A stretch of 64,000 nt of DNA from SZUA-430 sp964638635 (GCA_964638635.1 CAZXAQ010000012.1:5914-69913), one strand, 5' to 3'. Positions 34,963 to 45,160 are shown, numbered from the stretch's first letter. Made by a program: numbers and translations. The notes: generated by a model not told the origin, from the sequence alone.

Positions 34963-36354
34963 ATGACCAACGCGCCGGCATCGACTGCAAGCGGGCCGGT
35001 GCGCCTCAAGCTGAGTGATGCGGTGAAGCAGGCGGAGGCGCTTTGCGCGAAGGGGCAGCTTGATGCGGCCGAGAAAATCGCGCACGCGATCCTGCAAAAG
35101 CAGCCGAGACAGCCGCAGACGATGCAGGTCTTGGCCTCGATCGCCGAGCGGCGGGGCGATCCTGAGCGTGCGATCGCCATCCTGCGCGAGGCGCTAATAG
35201 GGGCGGATACGGATGCACTGGCGCTCATGAACCTTTGCCGGGCGCTTCGGGTCCTGGGGCGCCTTAAAGAATCGCGCGAAGCGGGCGAGGCGGCCGTGCG
35301 GATCGGCACGGTGCCGGCCGCGATCTCGGACCTCGGCGACACCTACAGCGCGTTGGGCGAGCACGACTTGGCGCTGCAGGCGTTCGAGCATGCGGTCGCG
35401 CGTCAGCCGCAGCTGCCGCGCGCCCATCTGGGTCTGGCGCATGCGCTGCTGATGAAGGGTGAGTTTCGCGCCGGGTGGACGGAATATGAGTGGCGGTACA
35501 AGCTCGCCAACACGAAGGACATCCTGCCGAAATTCGCGCAGCCGATTTGGAACGGCATGCCGCTGAAGGCGAGCCGGCTGCTGGTGATCTGCGAGCAGGG
35601 GTTCGGCGATTGCTTTCAGTTCGCGCGCTATCTGCCGATGGTGGCCGAGCGCGTGGCAAGCGTCGTGATCGGCTGCGGGCCGGAGATCCGCACCATCTTG
35701 GCCAACGTCGCGGGCCGCGCGTTCGAAACGCATGAACGGTGGGAGCACCTGCCGCCGTTTCAGTATCAGATCACCATCTCGAGCTTGCCGATGGTGTTTG
35801 GGACGACGCTTGAGACCATTCCGGCGCAGGTGCCTTACTTGAGTGCCGATCCGGTGAAGGCCGCCGCGTGGCGCGAGCGGCTCGATGCGGCGGCGCAGGC
35901 ACGCAAGAAGGTCGGCTTCGTTTGGCAGGGCCGGCCGGCACATCCAAACGACCGGCTGCGGTCCACGGGGCTTGGGCCACTCACCAAGCTGGTCGAACTT
36001 GAGACCGTCTTTCCCGTGTCGCTGCAAATTGGCGCCGGCCGCGAGCAGCTGGCACAGCACCCCGCACGCACGCGCATGCTCGACGTCGCGGACGAGATCA
36101 GGGATTTTGGCGACACGGCCGCCGTCGTCTCGGCGCTGGATTGCGTGGTGACAATCGACTCGGCGGTTGCGCATCTGGCCGGTGCGTTGGGCAAGCCGTG
36201 CTTCGTGATGCTGTCTCACGCCGGCGAGTGGCGATGGATGGAGAAGCGAACGGATTCGCCGTGGTATCCGACGCTCGAGCTGGTGCGGCAACAGACGGGC
36301 GGCGAAGGCTGGGATGGCGTCGTCGCGCGTATCGCGCGGCGGCTGACGGCTTAA
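34963..36354 (+). CDS. TPR protein with C-terminal glycosyltransferase-like domain
   Basis: 463 residues. The N-terminal half has four or so TPR units (AEKIAHAILQKQPRQPQT, GDPERAIAILREALIG, GEHDLALQAFEHAVARQPQ, AHLGLAHALLMKGEFRAGW). The C-terminal half has the GT-B/heptosyltransferase-9-like pattern LLVICEQGFGDCFQFARYL, KVGFVWQGRPAHPND, and CVVTIDSAVAHLAGALGKP. TPR-GT9 fusions occur in bacterial glycan or flagellin-type modification clusters. It is followed 25 bp later by the TPR-sulfotransferase, a likely operon partner. Confidence 0.85.
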   Translation: MTNAPASTASGPVRLKLSDAVKQAEALCAKGQLDAAEKIAHAILQKQPRQPQTMQVLASIAERRGDPERAIAILREALIGADTDALALMNLCRALRVLGRLKESREAGEAAVRIGTVPAAISDLGDTYSALGEHDLALQAFEHAVARQPQLPRAHLGLAHALLMKGEFRAGWTEYEWRYKLANTKDILPKFAQPIWNGMPLKASRLLVICEQGFGDCFQFARYLPMVAERVASVVIGCGPEIRTILANVAGRAFETHERWEHLPPFQYQITISSLPMVFGTTLETIPAQVPYLSADPVKAAAWRERLDAAAQARKKVGFVWQGRPAHPNDRLRSTGLGPLTKLVELETVFPVSLQIGAGREQLAQHPARTRMLDVADEIRDFGDTAAVVSALDCVVTIDSAVAHLAGALGKPCFVMLSHAGEWRWMEKRTDSPWYPTLELVRQQTGGEGWDGVVARIARRLTA

Positions 36355-36379
36355 GGCGGCTCATGCGCGGACAAGAACA

Positions 36380-38500
36380 ATGAGCAAAGTGCCGCCCTTG
36401 AATCCTCCCGCTGGGCAGCACATGAGTGCGGCACAGGCTCTGAAGCTTGCGGCGGAGCATCAACAGGCGGGCCGCTTGCAGCAGGCCGAAGGCGTTCTTC
36501 GGCAGATTCTGCAGCAGCGGCCGAACGATACGGAAGCGCTGCATCAGCTTGCGCTTCTGGCCTATCAGGTGGGGAACCTGGCGGTCGCGGTGCAACTGAT
36601 CGAGCGCGCGCTTGCCGTCAATCCGAATGTGCCGGTCTACCAAGCGAATATCGCGGAGATGTTCCGTCGTCTTGGTCAGCCGCAGAAGGCGATCGCGCAT
36701 GGACTGAAGGCGGTTGCGCTCAAGGCAGATTCGGCAGACGCGCACAACAATCTCGGTATCGCTTATTTCGATATCGCCGATTACGACGAAGCTATCCGCT
36801 ACTACGAGAAGGCGATCGCCCTTCGTCCGCGCTTTGCCGAGGCGACTAGCAACCGTGCCAATGCGCTGCGCCAACTGAAGCGTTTTGGGGAGGCCGAGAG
36901 CGAGTATCGCCGAGCGTTGGCGATCAATCCGGCCTATGCCGAAGCGCACAACAATTTGGGCAGCGTGCTGCGCGATCTGGAACGCCCGGCAGAGGCTGAG
37001 AGCGCGTACAAGCGCGCGATCGAGTTGAAGCCCGCGTACCTGGAGGCGTTGAACAACCTCATCCTGGCTCAGAAGGACCTGAAGAAATACGACGAAGCGG
37101 TCGCGACCGCTCAACGGGCGCTTGCGCTCGATCCATGCAACGCGGATGCGCTGTCCTATCTTGGCGCGGTCTATGTGGATCAGAAGAAGCCTGAACTTGC
37201 GCTCGACGCGCTACGCAAGTCGCTTTCGGCCAATGGAAACAAGGCCGAGACGCACAACATGCTGGGGCGGGCGCTGTTCGAAATGAGCGAGCCGCTGCAG
37301 GCTCTCGATGCCTATCGTCGCGCGATCACGCTCAAGCCCGACCTTGCCGATCCGCACAACAATATGGGCAATACGCTCAAAGAGCTTGGCCGCTTCGACG
37401 AGGCCTTGGCCGCCTTCGACACCGCGATCGCGCTGCAGCCGAACACGGTTGGCGTCTATGTAAATCTTGCGGACGCCAAGAGGTTTCGCTCGAACGACGA
37501 CAAGCATTTGACGGCGATCGAAGGCTTCTTGGCGGCCTACGACACGCTCACCGAAGAACGCCAAATGCAGGTGGGGTTTGCGGCCGCCAAGGCCTACGAC
37601 GATCTCAAGCGGTACGATGAAGGGTTTCCGCTGCTCATCCGCGCAAACGCTTTGAAACGCAAGACGATCACCTATGACGAGCCCGCGGTGCTGGGGTTGT
37701 TCGAACGGATCCGGCAGACCTTTACGGCCGATGTCGTGCAAGCGAAAGCCGGCGGCGGATTTACAACGCAGAGGCCCATTTTCGTGCTGGGCATGCCGCG
37801 CTCCGGCACGACGTTGGTCGAACAGATTCTGGCGAGTCACCCCCAAGTGCGAGGTGCCGGCGAAGTCAAGGACTTGAACGACACGGTTATGACCGTGCGC
37901 GGCGCGGACGGGCAGCGAGCGGCCTACCCGGAATTCGTTCCGGTGCTTTCGAGCGACGCGTTGGCGAAGATCGGCGAGGTCTATGCGAGCAAGCTGGCGC
38001 GGCACGCGCCGGAGGCGGAACGCATCACCGACAAGATGCCGTCGAACTTCTACTACCTTGGCCTCATCCATCTGGCGCTGCCGGGGGCCAAGGTCGTTCA
38101 CACGATGCGCAATCCCGTCGACACGTGCATATCGTGCTTCTCAAAACTGTTCGCGGGCGAGCAGAACCAGACCTACGACTTGGCGGAACTCGGGCGCTAC
38201 TATCGCGCCTATCACGCATTGATGGCGCATTGGCGTGCCGTGCTGCCGAAGGGCTCGTTCCTTGACGTGCAGTACGAGGACGTCGTCGCCGATACGGAGA
38301 CTCAGGCGCGGCGCATTCTGGAGCACTGCGAGCTCGCGTGGATGCCGCAGGTGCTCGATTTCCACCGCACCGAGCGGCCGGTCAAGACGGCGAGCGCGCG
38401 CCAGGTGCGGCAGCCGATCTACAGATCGTCGGTGGAACGGTGGCGGAACTACGAGACGTTCCTAGGGCCGTTGCTCAAGGAACTCGGCGATCTGGCTTAA
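36380..38500 (+). CDS. TPR-sulfotransferase
   Basis: 706 residues. About ten TPR repeats run from residue 10 to 390 (for example AHNNLGSVLRDLERPAEAE and PHNNMGNTLKELGRFDEAL), followed by a sulfotransferase domain opening with the PAPS 5'-phosphosulfate loop FVLGMPRSGTTLVEQIL. Conserved VHTMRNPVDTCISCFSKLF is the 3'-phosphate-binding region. It transfers sulfate from PAPS to a protein or glycan, probably recognised through the TPR array. It is four-base convergent with the IalB-like gene. Confidence 0.88.
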   Translation: MSKVPPLNPPAGQHMSAAQALKLAAEHQQAGRLQQAEGVLRQILQQRPNDTEALHQLALLAYQVGNLAVAVQLIERALAVNPNVPVYQANIAEMFRRLGQPQKAIAHGLKAVALKADSADAHNNLGIAYFDIADYDEAIRYYEKAIALRPRFAEATSNRANALRQLKRFGEAESEYRRALAINPAYAEAHNNLGSVLRDLERPAEAESAYKRAIELKPAYLEALNNLILAQKDLKKYDEAVATAQRALALDPCNADALSYLGAVYVDQKKPELALDALRKSLSANGNKAETHNMLGRALFEMSEPLQALDAYRRAITLKPDLADPHNNMGNTLKELGRFDEALAAFDTAIALQPNTVGVYVNLADAKRFRSNDDKHLTAIEGFLAAYDTLTEERQMQVGFAAAKAYDDLKRYDEGFPLLIRANALKRKTITYDEPAVLGLFERIRQTFTADVVQAKAGGGFTTQRPIFVLGMPRSGTTLVEQILASHPQVRGAGEVKDLNDTVMTVRGADGQRAAYPEFVPVLSSDALAKIGEVYASKLARHAPEAERITDKMPSNFYYLGLIHLALPGAKVVHTMRNPVDTCISCFSKLFAGEQNQTYDLAELGRYYRAYHALMAHWRAVLPKGSFLDVQYEDVVADTETQARRILEHCELAWMPQVLDFHRTERPVKTASARQVRQPIYRSSVERWRNYETFLGPLLKELGDLA

Positions 38501-39135
38501 GCCGCGATCGCGCGCGTCATGGCGTCGAACGACTGGCGGAAGCCGTGCAGCAGTTGGTCGACGCGGACTTTGCGATCCTGTTTCTGCTTGTCCTTGACGG
38601 TGTAGACGAGCGAGAGCGTGCGACCGGTGCGCAGTTGTTCGATCGCTTCGGCGGGCAACGCGCCTTGGACCAGGCACTGTTTGGCGTTGCATTTGATCGG
38701 TGCTTGGAACGCTGTGTTCTCGTCGACGGCGAAGCTGACGCTTTCGGAGGCGGCGGCGCCCAGCGGCAGCACGAACAAGATGCCGGGTGCGGGCTGCGTG
38801 TTCATCATCACGACGTTGAAGCCCGCGGCCAAGACCGCGGCGTTGTTCGGGCCGCGCACGGTCATCTTTGCGTTTGTCAGACAGAGCCGCTTGGCCGCCG
38901 CATCTTCGGGGCGTTGAATGTCGTGGCAGGACAGGGTCCAAAGCCCGAACGTCTGTTTGCCGACGAAGCCGGGCTCGATGTGTACGTTTGGAATGGGCGG
39001 CAGGCGGATGGCCGAGGGGCCTGCCGGGCGGCCTTCCCGCGACCACTGAATGGCGAGCACCGAGACCCAGATTAACGCGGCGACGGCGATGATCCCGACC
39101 AAGGTGCTTGTCTCAAAGAGTCTTTTCATCGCCAT
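38497..39135 (-). CDS. IalB-like (invasion-associated locus B) periplasmic protein
   Basis: 212 residues. N-terminal TM or uncleaved signal (STLVGIIAVAALIWVSVLAI), then an all-beta domain with the IalB pattern FGLWTLSCHDI ... KRLCLTNAKM ... IKCNAKQCLVQGAL, whose Cys residues should form disulfides. IalB-family proteins are common periplasmic proteins of alphaproteobacteria; the invasion name comes from Bartonella and does not imply pathogenicity. A second ATG two codons in has a better-placed GGGA, so the protein may start at 39129. Confidence 0.75.
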   Translation of the reverse strand: MAMKRLFETSTLVGIIAVAALIWVSVLAIQWSREGRPAGPSAIRLPPIPNVHIEPGFVGKQTFGLWTLSCHDIQRPEDAAAKRLCLTNAKMTVRGPNNAAVLAAGFNVVMMNTQPAPGILFVLPLGAAASESVSFAVDENTAFQAPIKCNAKQCLVQGALPAEAIEQLRTGRTLSLVYTVKDKQKQDRKVRVDQLLHGFRQSFDAMTRAIAA

Positions 39136-39309
39136 CCCGGGTGAATTGGTTAAGGCGGCGGAGACTAGGTGACCGCGTTGCGCGGTTCAATCCGTGGGCA
39201 GCTGCAACCTTAAGGCGCGATAGCGCGCGTTCAGCAGGTTCACGGCACGGCCCGGCAATGGTAGAAAATCCGTTCGCTTAATCCCCCTTCGGGTCCCCTT
39301 GGGTGGCAC

Positions 39310-40446
39310 ATGACGCGGTGGATCGTTTTCGCCGGACTTACGGCGCTGATCGCGACCGGTTATTTCGCAACGTTTTATGCGCACGGGCGATCGTTCTGGC
39401 GCGGCGTGCAGAGCGTGCCTGTGGAGCTGCAAAAGAAGGCCGAGGACACGATCGCGAAGAGCGGGGCGCAACGCTGGGCGCGGGTGCAGGTCGACGGTCA
39501 GGTCGCCTACCTCACCGGCCAAGCGCCGACGGAAGCCGATCGCGACGACTTGAAGCTGGCGGTGCGCCAGGCGGCTGGGCCGGGCGGCGCATGGTGGGGC
39601 GGGATCACGCAGGTTCGCGACAGCATGACATTGGCGCCGGTGCGCAAGCCGTATTTCTGGCTGGCGCGGCGCGGCGAGAACGGGCGCGTGAGCTTGATGG
39701 GCTATGTGCCCGGGCAGCGGTACTATCGCGAGATCAAGGGCGCCGCGAGGGGATTGTTCCCGACCGGGGTCGACGATCAGCTTGAGATCGCGGGCGGGCA
39801 TCCAACGGGCCCGTGGGCGGAGACGGCGATCGCGGGTCTGAAGCAACTGACCAAGCTGCAATCGGGTGAGGTTCGGTTCGAGAACCAGGTCTTGACCATC
39901 AAGGGCGAGGCCACCGACAGCGTCATTCAGGCTGCGGCCTATGCGTGGGCCAAGGCGCTGCCGCGGCCTTACGAGGGTGCTGCGGACATCTCGCTGGCGA
40001 ACGCGGTGGCGCTGCCCGATGCGACGCCGGATGCACCGGAAGCGGCCGAACCGATTGTGGCAGCGCCGGTGCAGCGGCTTGCCGCCGCCGATTGTCAGAA
40101 GCTGATCGACAAAGCGATGAACGCCAACACGGTGACGTTCGAAGTCATGTCGGCGCGCCTTAAGGGGACCAGCGCGCGGCTGGACCGGATCGCGCAGCTC
40201 GGCATTGACTGCGCGACGGTGCGGTTCCGCATCACGGGACACACCGACGGTTCGAGCCTTGAGGGCGCTATCGAGTTTCTGGCCCAAGACCGCGCGCTTG
40301 CTGTTTCGAAGTATCTGCAGGACAAAGGTGTGGCACGGGACCGGATCATGACGGCCGGCGTCGGGTCGAGTTCGCCGGTCGGCGATGTGGACACGCCTGA
40401 AGGCCAGGCGCGCAATCGCCGGGCCGAAGTTTCGATCGTGCCTTGA
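39310..40446 (+). CDS. BON/OmpA-domain envelope protein
   Basis: 378 residues. N-terminal membrane anchor (VFAGLTALIATGYFATFYA), one or two BON-like modules (QRWARVQVDGQVAYLTGQA; EVRFENQVLTIKGEATDSV), and a C-terminal OmpA-like peptidoglycan-binding domain (FRITGHTDGSSLEGAIEFL ... LAVSKYLQDKGV, NRRAEVSIV). It probably anchors to the inner membrane and touches peptidoglycan. The coiled-coil gene follows after 22 bp and shares the membrane-anchored layout, so the two may act together in the envelope. Confidence 0.85.
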   Translation: MTRWIVFAGLTALIATGYFATFYAHGRSFWRGVQSVPVELQKKAEDTIAKSGAQRWARVQVDGQVAYLTGQAPTEADRDDLKLAVRQAAGPGGAWWGGITQVRDSMTLAPVRKPYFWLARRGENGRVSLMGYVPGQRYYREIKGAARGLFPTGVDDQLEIAGGHPTGPWAETAIAGLKQLTKLQSGEVRFENQVLTIKGEATDSVIQAAAYAWAKALPRPYEGAADISLANAVALPDATPDAPEAAEPIVAAPVQRLAAADCQKLIDKAMNANTVTFEVMSARLKGTSARLDRIAQLGIDCATVRFRITGHTDGSSLEGAIEFLAQDRALAVSKYLQDKGVARDRIMTAGVGSSSPVGDVDTPEGQARNRRAEVSIVP

Positions 40447-40468
40447 GGGAAGCGGACACAACGAACCC

Positions 40469-42163
40469 ATGCTGTATCTGATCGCCCAGACCTGGTTGTT
40501 CCTGCTGATCGCGTGGTTGATCGGCATGGCGGTCGGATTCGCGCTGTCGCGGGATCAAAAATCCCAGCGGCACACCCAAGTCGAGGACGAGCTGCGCGAG
40601 GAACGGGCGCGCACGATCGCGCTCGGCAAGGATGTCGAAGAATTCCGCGCGCGCGTGACCGAACTTGAAGGCCTGCCGCAAGGCGTGCGGGCGTCGCGGG
40701 TCGCGGCGCGGGAGGAAATGGTCGGCCGCATCACCCAACTCGAGCGCGAGCTTGAGACGGCACGCGCGCACGAGAAGCGGGCGAGCGATGAAACGGAACG
40801 CCTGCGTTCGGACGTCGACGGGTTCCGGCAGCGCTACCTGGAAGCGCGGGCAAAGTGGGACGAGTATCAGGCAAAGGCGGAGGCGCTGGCTTCTTCGCCG
40901 CAGCTTACGTTGACGGAGGCGCATGTCGCGCCGACCGACGCGATGCGCAAGCGCATGGCCGAAATGGAGAGCCAGATTGCCGACGCGGGCAAAGGCCGCG
41001 ACCGCGCGCTCGAACAGGCGAAGATGTTGTCTTCGCGGGTGAGCGAACTGGAGCGGCAACTGGCATCGGCGGGCAGCGCCAAAGGCGGCGGCGACTTCAA
41101 GATGCTGCAGACGCGGATCGGCGAGTTGGAGGCGCAGCTTGCGACGGCCGCGCAGTCGCGCGAGCGGGCGCTTGAGCAGGCGAAGTTCCTGTCGACGCGG
41201 ATCGGCGAGCTGGAAAAAGGGTTCCAAGCCGTCGGCGCGGAGAAAGCGAACGATCAAAGCCGCGCTCTTCAGGCGCGCATCACCGAATTGGAGGCGCAGC
41301 TTACCGGTGCCAGCCAAGTCCGCTCCGAAGCGGTGGAGCAGACCAAGAGCTTGAGCGCGCGGATCAGCGAGCTTGAACTGCAGCTTGCGGCCGCGGGCAA
41401 GGGCAGCGAGAAGGCCGTCGAGTCGACGAAGGTCTTGCAAGCCCGGATTGCGGAACTGGAAGGCCGTCTGGCGACCGGCATCTCGGCCGCGCGCGAAACC
41501 GATGCGCTGCGCTCGCGGGTCGCCGATTTGCAGGACAAGCTCGGCGAGGCGGAAGTGGCGTTGAGCCGGGCGATCACGACCACAAGGCAAGACGCGGCCG
41601 GCGAAGCGGTGGCGCAAAAGGCAGTTGCCGAAGCGATGGAGCTGCGTTCGCGCTTGGCCGAGACCGAAGCAAAGCTTGCTGAGGCGCAGCAACAGGCGGG
41701 CGAGGCGCGCGCGCTGAGGCTTCGGCTTGCCGACGCCGAGAAGCTGCCGGTGAAGGTCGAAAGTTCCGGGCGCTTGGCCGAGCTTGAGAAGGCGCTCGAG
41801 CGCGCGCGCCGGCAGGCGAACGAAGCGGAGTCACTGAGAGCGCAGGTGACAAGTTTGGAGTCGCGCCTTGCGCTGGCGCAAAACGCCGTCGAGCAGCGCA
41901 CCGGCACGGGCGAAGATGTCGGGCTCTTGAAGGCGCGGCTAGCGGACGTCGAGGCGCGGCTGATGTCGTCGAGCCATGCGTCGATGGAGTTCGAGTCGCT
42001 CCGCAGCCGTGTGATGTCGCTGGAGGCGCTGCTGCACGAAGCGGCGAAGTCGCGCGACGAGGCCGCCATCCTGCGCTCCAAAGTCGCCGAACTGGACGGG
42101 CGGCTGGGGCAGGCGATGAAGGCGGTGGCCGACAACCGGCCGCGCGAGAGCGAGAAGGTCTAA
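40469..42163 (+). CDS. Membrane-anchored long coiled-coil protein, unknown
   Basis: 564 residues. An N-terminal TM helix (LIAQTWLFLLIAWLIGMAVGF) is followed by about 530 residues of heptad coiled coil rich in E, A, R, L with recurring RIxELExQLA units (for example RIGELEAQLATAAQSRERAL and RITELEAQLTGASQVRSEAV). There is no enzymatic motif. It is likely an inner-membrane-tethered scaffold or polarity/division factor. Start at 40469; the longer frame upstream overlaps the OmpA gene and is a shadow. No strong ribosome site is visible. The N-terminal hydrophobic segment favours this start. Confidence 0.8.
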   Translation: MLYLIAQTWLFLLIAWLIGMAVGFALSRDQKSQRHTQVEDELREERARTIALGKDVEEFRARVTELEGLPQGVRASRVAAREEMVGRITQLERELETARAHEKRASDETERLRSDVDGFRQRYLEARAKWDEYQAKAEALASSPQLTLTEAHVAPTDAMRKRMAEMESQIADAGKGRDRALEQAKMLSSRVSELERQLASAGSAKGGGDFKMLQTRIGELEAQLATAAQSRERALEQAKFLSTRIGELEKGFQAVGAEKANDQSRALQARITELEAQLTGASQVRSEAVEQTKSLSARISELELQLAAAGKGSEKAVESTKVLQARIAELEGRLATGISAARETDALRSRVADLQDKLGEAEVALSRAITTTRQDAAGEAVAQKAVAEAMELRSRLAETEAKLAEAQQQAGEARALRLRLADAEKLPVKVESSGRLAELEKALERARRQANEAESLRAQVTSLESRLALAQNAVEQRTGTGEDVGLLKARLADVEARLMSSSHASMEFESLRSRVMSLEALLHEAAKSRDEAAILRSKVAELDGRLGQAMKAVADNRPRESEKV

Positions 42164-42230
42164 GCACACCTTTCCTGCGGTATTTCAGCGGTTGACGGCG
42201 CGGCCGTTCGAGCCGACATTCCCGCCCGTC

Positions 42231-42323
42231 CGAAGGGGGGCCTGTGAAGGCAGGCTGAGATCGGCGCACGACGCGCGACCACCCTTTGAACCTGATCCGG
42301 TTTGTACCGGCGGAGGGATCGGA
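42231..42323 (+). ncRNA. TPP riboswitch (THI element)
   Basis: Conserved parts are in order: GGGGGGCCTG, GGCTGAGA (42253-42260), ACCCTTTGAACCTGATCCGG (starting 42281), then TACCGGCGGAGGGA. It lies about 96 bp upstream of thiC and should shut off thiC expression when thiamine diphosphate is plentiful. Confidence 0.93.
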
Positions 42324-42418
42324 TGCGGTTGCCGCTCTAGCTTCAGAGAGCGCCCTTCCCTCTTCCGCTTTGCAGTACCGGCTCAGCGCATCAACCGTTC
42401 AACGATTGCGCGCACCCC

Positions 42419-44230
42419 ATGAACATTCAGCACAAGCCTTCGTTTCAGATTACGACGGGATCCATTCCGGGTTCGCGGAAGGTCTACGTCGAAGGCACGC
42501 AGCACGAAGGTTTGCGGGTCCCGTTCCGCGAGGTGGCCCTGCACCCGAGCGCGAACGAGCCGCCGGTCAGGCTCTACGATCCGTCCGGCGTCTACACGGA
42601 CGAGGCTCAGCGCATCGACATCTACAAAGGTGCGCCGCGCTCGCGCGAAGCGTGGGTGCTCGCACGCGGTGATGTCGAAGCCTATGACGGGCGCGCGGTG
42701 ACGGACGCGGACAACGGCGGGGCGAGCGGCGAGCGGCTGGTGACGCCGTTTCCCGTACAGCGCCAACCGCTGAAGGCGAAGCGCGGGCGCGGGATCACGC
42801 AGCTTCAGTATGCGCGCGCCGGCATCGTGACGGCGGAGATGGAATATGTCGCGATCCGCGAGAACCTCGGCCGCGCGAAACTGGCGCGCGATGGCGAAGA
42901 CTTTGGTGCTTCGATTCCAGACGAAGTGACCCCTGAGTTTGTGCGCGACGAGATTGCGCGCGGGCGCGCGATTATTCCGGCGAACATCAACCACGGCGAG
43001 TTGGAGCCGATGGCGATCGGGCGGAACTTCCTGGTCAAGATCAATGCGAATATCGGCAACTCCGCCGTCACGTCTTCGGTTGCCGAGGAAGTCGAGAAGA
43101 TGGTGTGGGCGATCCGCTGGGGCGCCGACACCGTCATGGACCTTTCGACGGGCCGGAACATTCACAACATCCGCGATTGGATCGTCCGCAATGCGCCGGT
43201 GCCGATCGGGACCGTGCCGATCTACCAGGCGCTGGAGAAGGTGGACGGTGTTGCCGAGGACCTGACCTGGGACGTCTATCGCGACACGCTGATCGAGCAG
43301 TGCGAGCAGGGGATCGATTACTTCACCGTGCACGCGGGCGTGCGGCTGCCGTTCATTCACCTCACCGCCAAGCGCACGACGGGCATCGTTTCGCGCGGCG
43401 GTTCGATCATGGCGAAGTGGTGCCTGGCGCATCACAAGGAGAGCTTCCTCTACACGCACTTCGAAGAGATCTGCGAAATTCTGGCTGCGTACGATGTCAG
43501 CTTCTCGTTGGGCGACGGATTGCGTCCGGGATCGATTGCGGACGCGAACGATGCGGCGCAGTTCGCGGAGCTGGAGACGTTGGGCGAACTTACGAAGGTC
43601 GCCTGGAAACACGGCGTGCAGGTGATGATCGAAGGGCCCGGCCATGTGCCGATGCACAAGATCAAAGCGAACATGGACAAGCAGCTCGCCGTTTGCGGCG
43701 AGGCGCCGTTCTATACGCTGGGGCCGCTGACCACCGATGTGGCGCCGGGCTACGATCACATCACGAGCGCGATCGGGGCTGCGATGATCGGTTGGTTCGG
43801 CACGGCGATGCTTTGCTATGTGACGCCGAAGGAGCATTTGGGGCTGCCGGATCGCGACGACGTCAAGCAGGGCGTGATCGCTTACAAGATTGCGGCGCAT
43901 GCGGCCGACCTAGCGAAGGGGCATCCGGCGGCGCGGCTGTGGGACGACGCGCTCAGCCGCGCGCGGTTCGAGTTCCGCTGGGAGGATCAATTCAACCTCG
44001 CGCTCGACCCGGAAACAGCGCGCGCCTATCACGACGAGACGCTGCCCAAGGAGGCGCACAAGACGGCGCATTTCTGTTCGATGTGCGGGCCGAAGTTCTG
44101 CTCGATGAAGATCACGCAGGAGGTGCGCGACTACGCCGCCCAGCTTGAGGCCAAGGAGAAGGGGATGGCTGATATGAGCGCTAGGTTTCGGGAAGGCGGA
44201 AGCGAGATCGATGTTGCAATCACAGCTTAA
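42419..44230 (+). CDS. thiC: Phosphomethylpyrimidine synthase
   Basis: 603 residues. Converts AIR to HMP-P, the pyrimidine precursor of thiamine, by a radical-SAM mechanism. The C-terminal [4Fe-4S] ligand motif is CSMCGPKFCSMK; other signatures include MEYVAIREN, STGRNIHNIRDWI, and EGPGHVPMHKIKANM. It begins with MNIQHKPSFQITTGSIPGS, usual for the family. Regulated by the TPP riboswitch upstream; no other thiamine gene is in the window. Confidence 0.97.
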   Translation: MNIQHKPSFQITTGSIPGSRKVYVEGTQHEGLRVPFREVALHPSANEPPVRLYDPSGVYTDEAQRIDIYKGAPRSREAWVLARGDVEAYDGRAVTDADNGGASGERLVTPFPVQRQPLKAKRGRGITQLQYARAGIVTAEMEYVAIRENLGRAKLARDGEDFGASIPDEVTPEFVRDEIARGRAIIPANINHGELEPMAIGRNFLVKINANIGNSAVTSSVAEEVEKMVWAIRWGADTVMDLSTGRNIHNIRDWIVRNAPVPIGTVPIYQALEKVDGVAEDLTWDVYRDTLIEQCEQGIDYFTVHAGVRLPFIHLTAKRTTGIVSRGGSIMAKWCLAHHKESFLYTHFEEICEILAAYDVSFSLGDGLRPGSIADANDAAQFAELETLGELTKVAWKHGVQVMIEGPGHVPMHKIKANMDKQLAVCGEAPFYTLGPLTTDVAPGYDHITSAIGAAMIGWFGTAMLCYVTPKEHLGLPDRDDVKQGVIAYKIAAHAADLAKGHPAARLWDDALSRARFEFRWEDQFNLALDPETARAYHDETLPKEAHKTAHFCSMCGPKFCSMKITQEVRDYAAQLEAKEKGMADMSARFREGGSEIDVAITA

Positions 44231-44295
44231 CCGCCTGATCTTGCTTTCGGCCCGCGCATAGCTTTTGCAGCGCTTCACACTCAAGCGGAGGATTT

Positions 44296-45063
44296 ATGCG
44301 CACACTCGTTCTACTCGCGACGCTGACAGTGCTCGGCGCCTGCGCGACACCCTATAGCCCACCCAGCACGCCGGCACCCCCGGAATGGATGGGCGCTGCG
44401 GGGCTTGCGCCCATTCAGGGCGCTGTAGGGCGGCTGAACCAAGCTGCGCTCACCGAGGGTGGGGTCATAGCCTCCATCGACGTCGATCACGTGCGTACTG
44501 CGCGCATTCGCGACGAGTTGCGCTACAAAAGTCCGTATGGAGGTGACATGGTCATCGCAGCCGGAACGCCCGCGCGTGCCGAGCAACTCACGATGTTCGT
44601 GTCGTCGACCTATCAGCCGGTCCCCGTCGCCGTTGGCGAAAACAATAACCCGATCGAGTGGTGCGCGAGGCAAGTGAATGGAGACACCGTTTGCATTTTC
44701 TGGGAAGCGCCGGATCGCGCGCGCTACGTCCCGACGTTCACGGATCGGGCGCCACGCCTGGTCACCCCCTTCAAGGCTTCCGGAATGATCGGTCCGATGC
44801 CCGTGATCGTGGAGTCGAAAGTCGATCTTGGCCCCCCGCTGCAGCAGCAACTTGTCGTACGCGATTGGGATCGGGAGGGAGTCGACGTGACTCTACAGGT
44901 CCTGGAGAACGGTGTGGTCGGTCACGGCAGCCGCCAGCGGATCGAATGGAATGCACCTGTGACCTCGAGTACTATGCGCGTCGCCTTCCGCCTTGAGCCG
45001 ATCGGGCCCGTGGAGCGGCCGACAGGCGTGCAAGTCCGTGCCGTGCAGCCGCCCCCCAATTAG
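44296..45063 (+). CDS. Lipoprotein, unknown
   Basis: 255 residues. Lipobox VLGAC (Cys16), then a Pro-rich linker (TPYSPPSTPAPPEW) and a beta-rich domain with one Cys pair (EWCARQ, DTVCIFWEAP). I do not recognise a family. AAGCGGAGG precedes the ATG at good spacing. Single gene; composition is like its neighbours, with slightly lower codon bias than thiC. Confidence 0.75.
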   Translation: MRTLVLLATLTVLGACATPYSPPSTPAPPEWMGAAGLAPIQGAVGRLNQAALTEGGVIASIDVDHVRTARIRDELRYKSPYGGDMVIAAGTPARAEQLTMFVSSTYQPVPVAVGENNNPIEWCARQVNGDTVCIFWEAPDRARYVPTFTDRAPRLVTPFKASGMIGPMPVIVESKVDLGPPLQQQLVVRDWDREGVDVTLQVLENGVVGHGSRQRIEWNAPVTSSTMRVAFRLEPIGPVERPTGVQVRAVQPPPN

Positions 45064-45160
45064 CATCAGAGCTCACGCTGCCAAAGGAGGCGTGCCGGCC
45101 TGCGCAGCCCAGCCGGTCAAAGCGTGACGGTTGTCACCTGACCCGCATGATGAACGGAAT

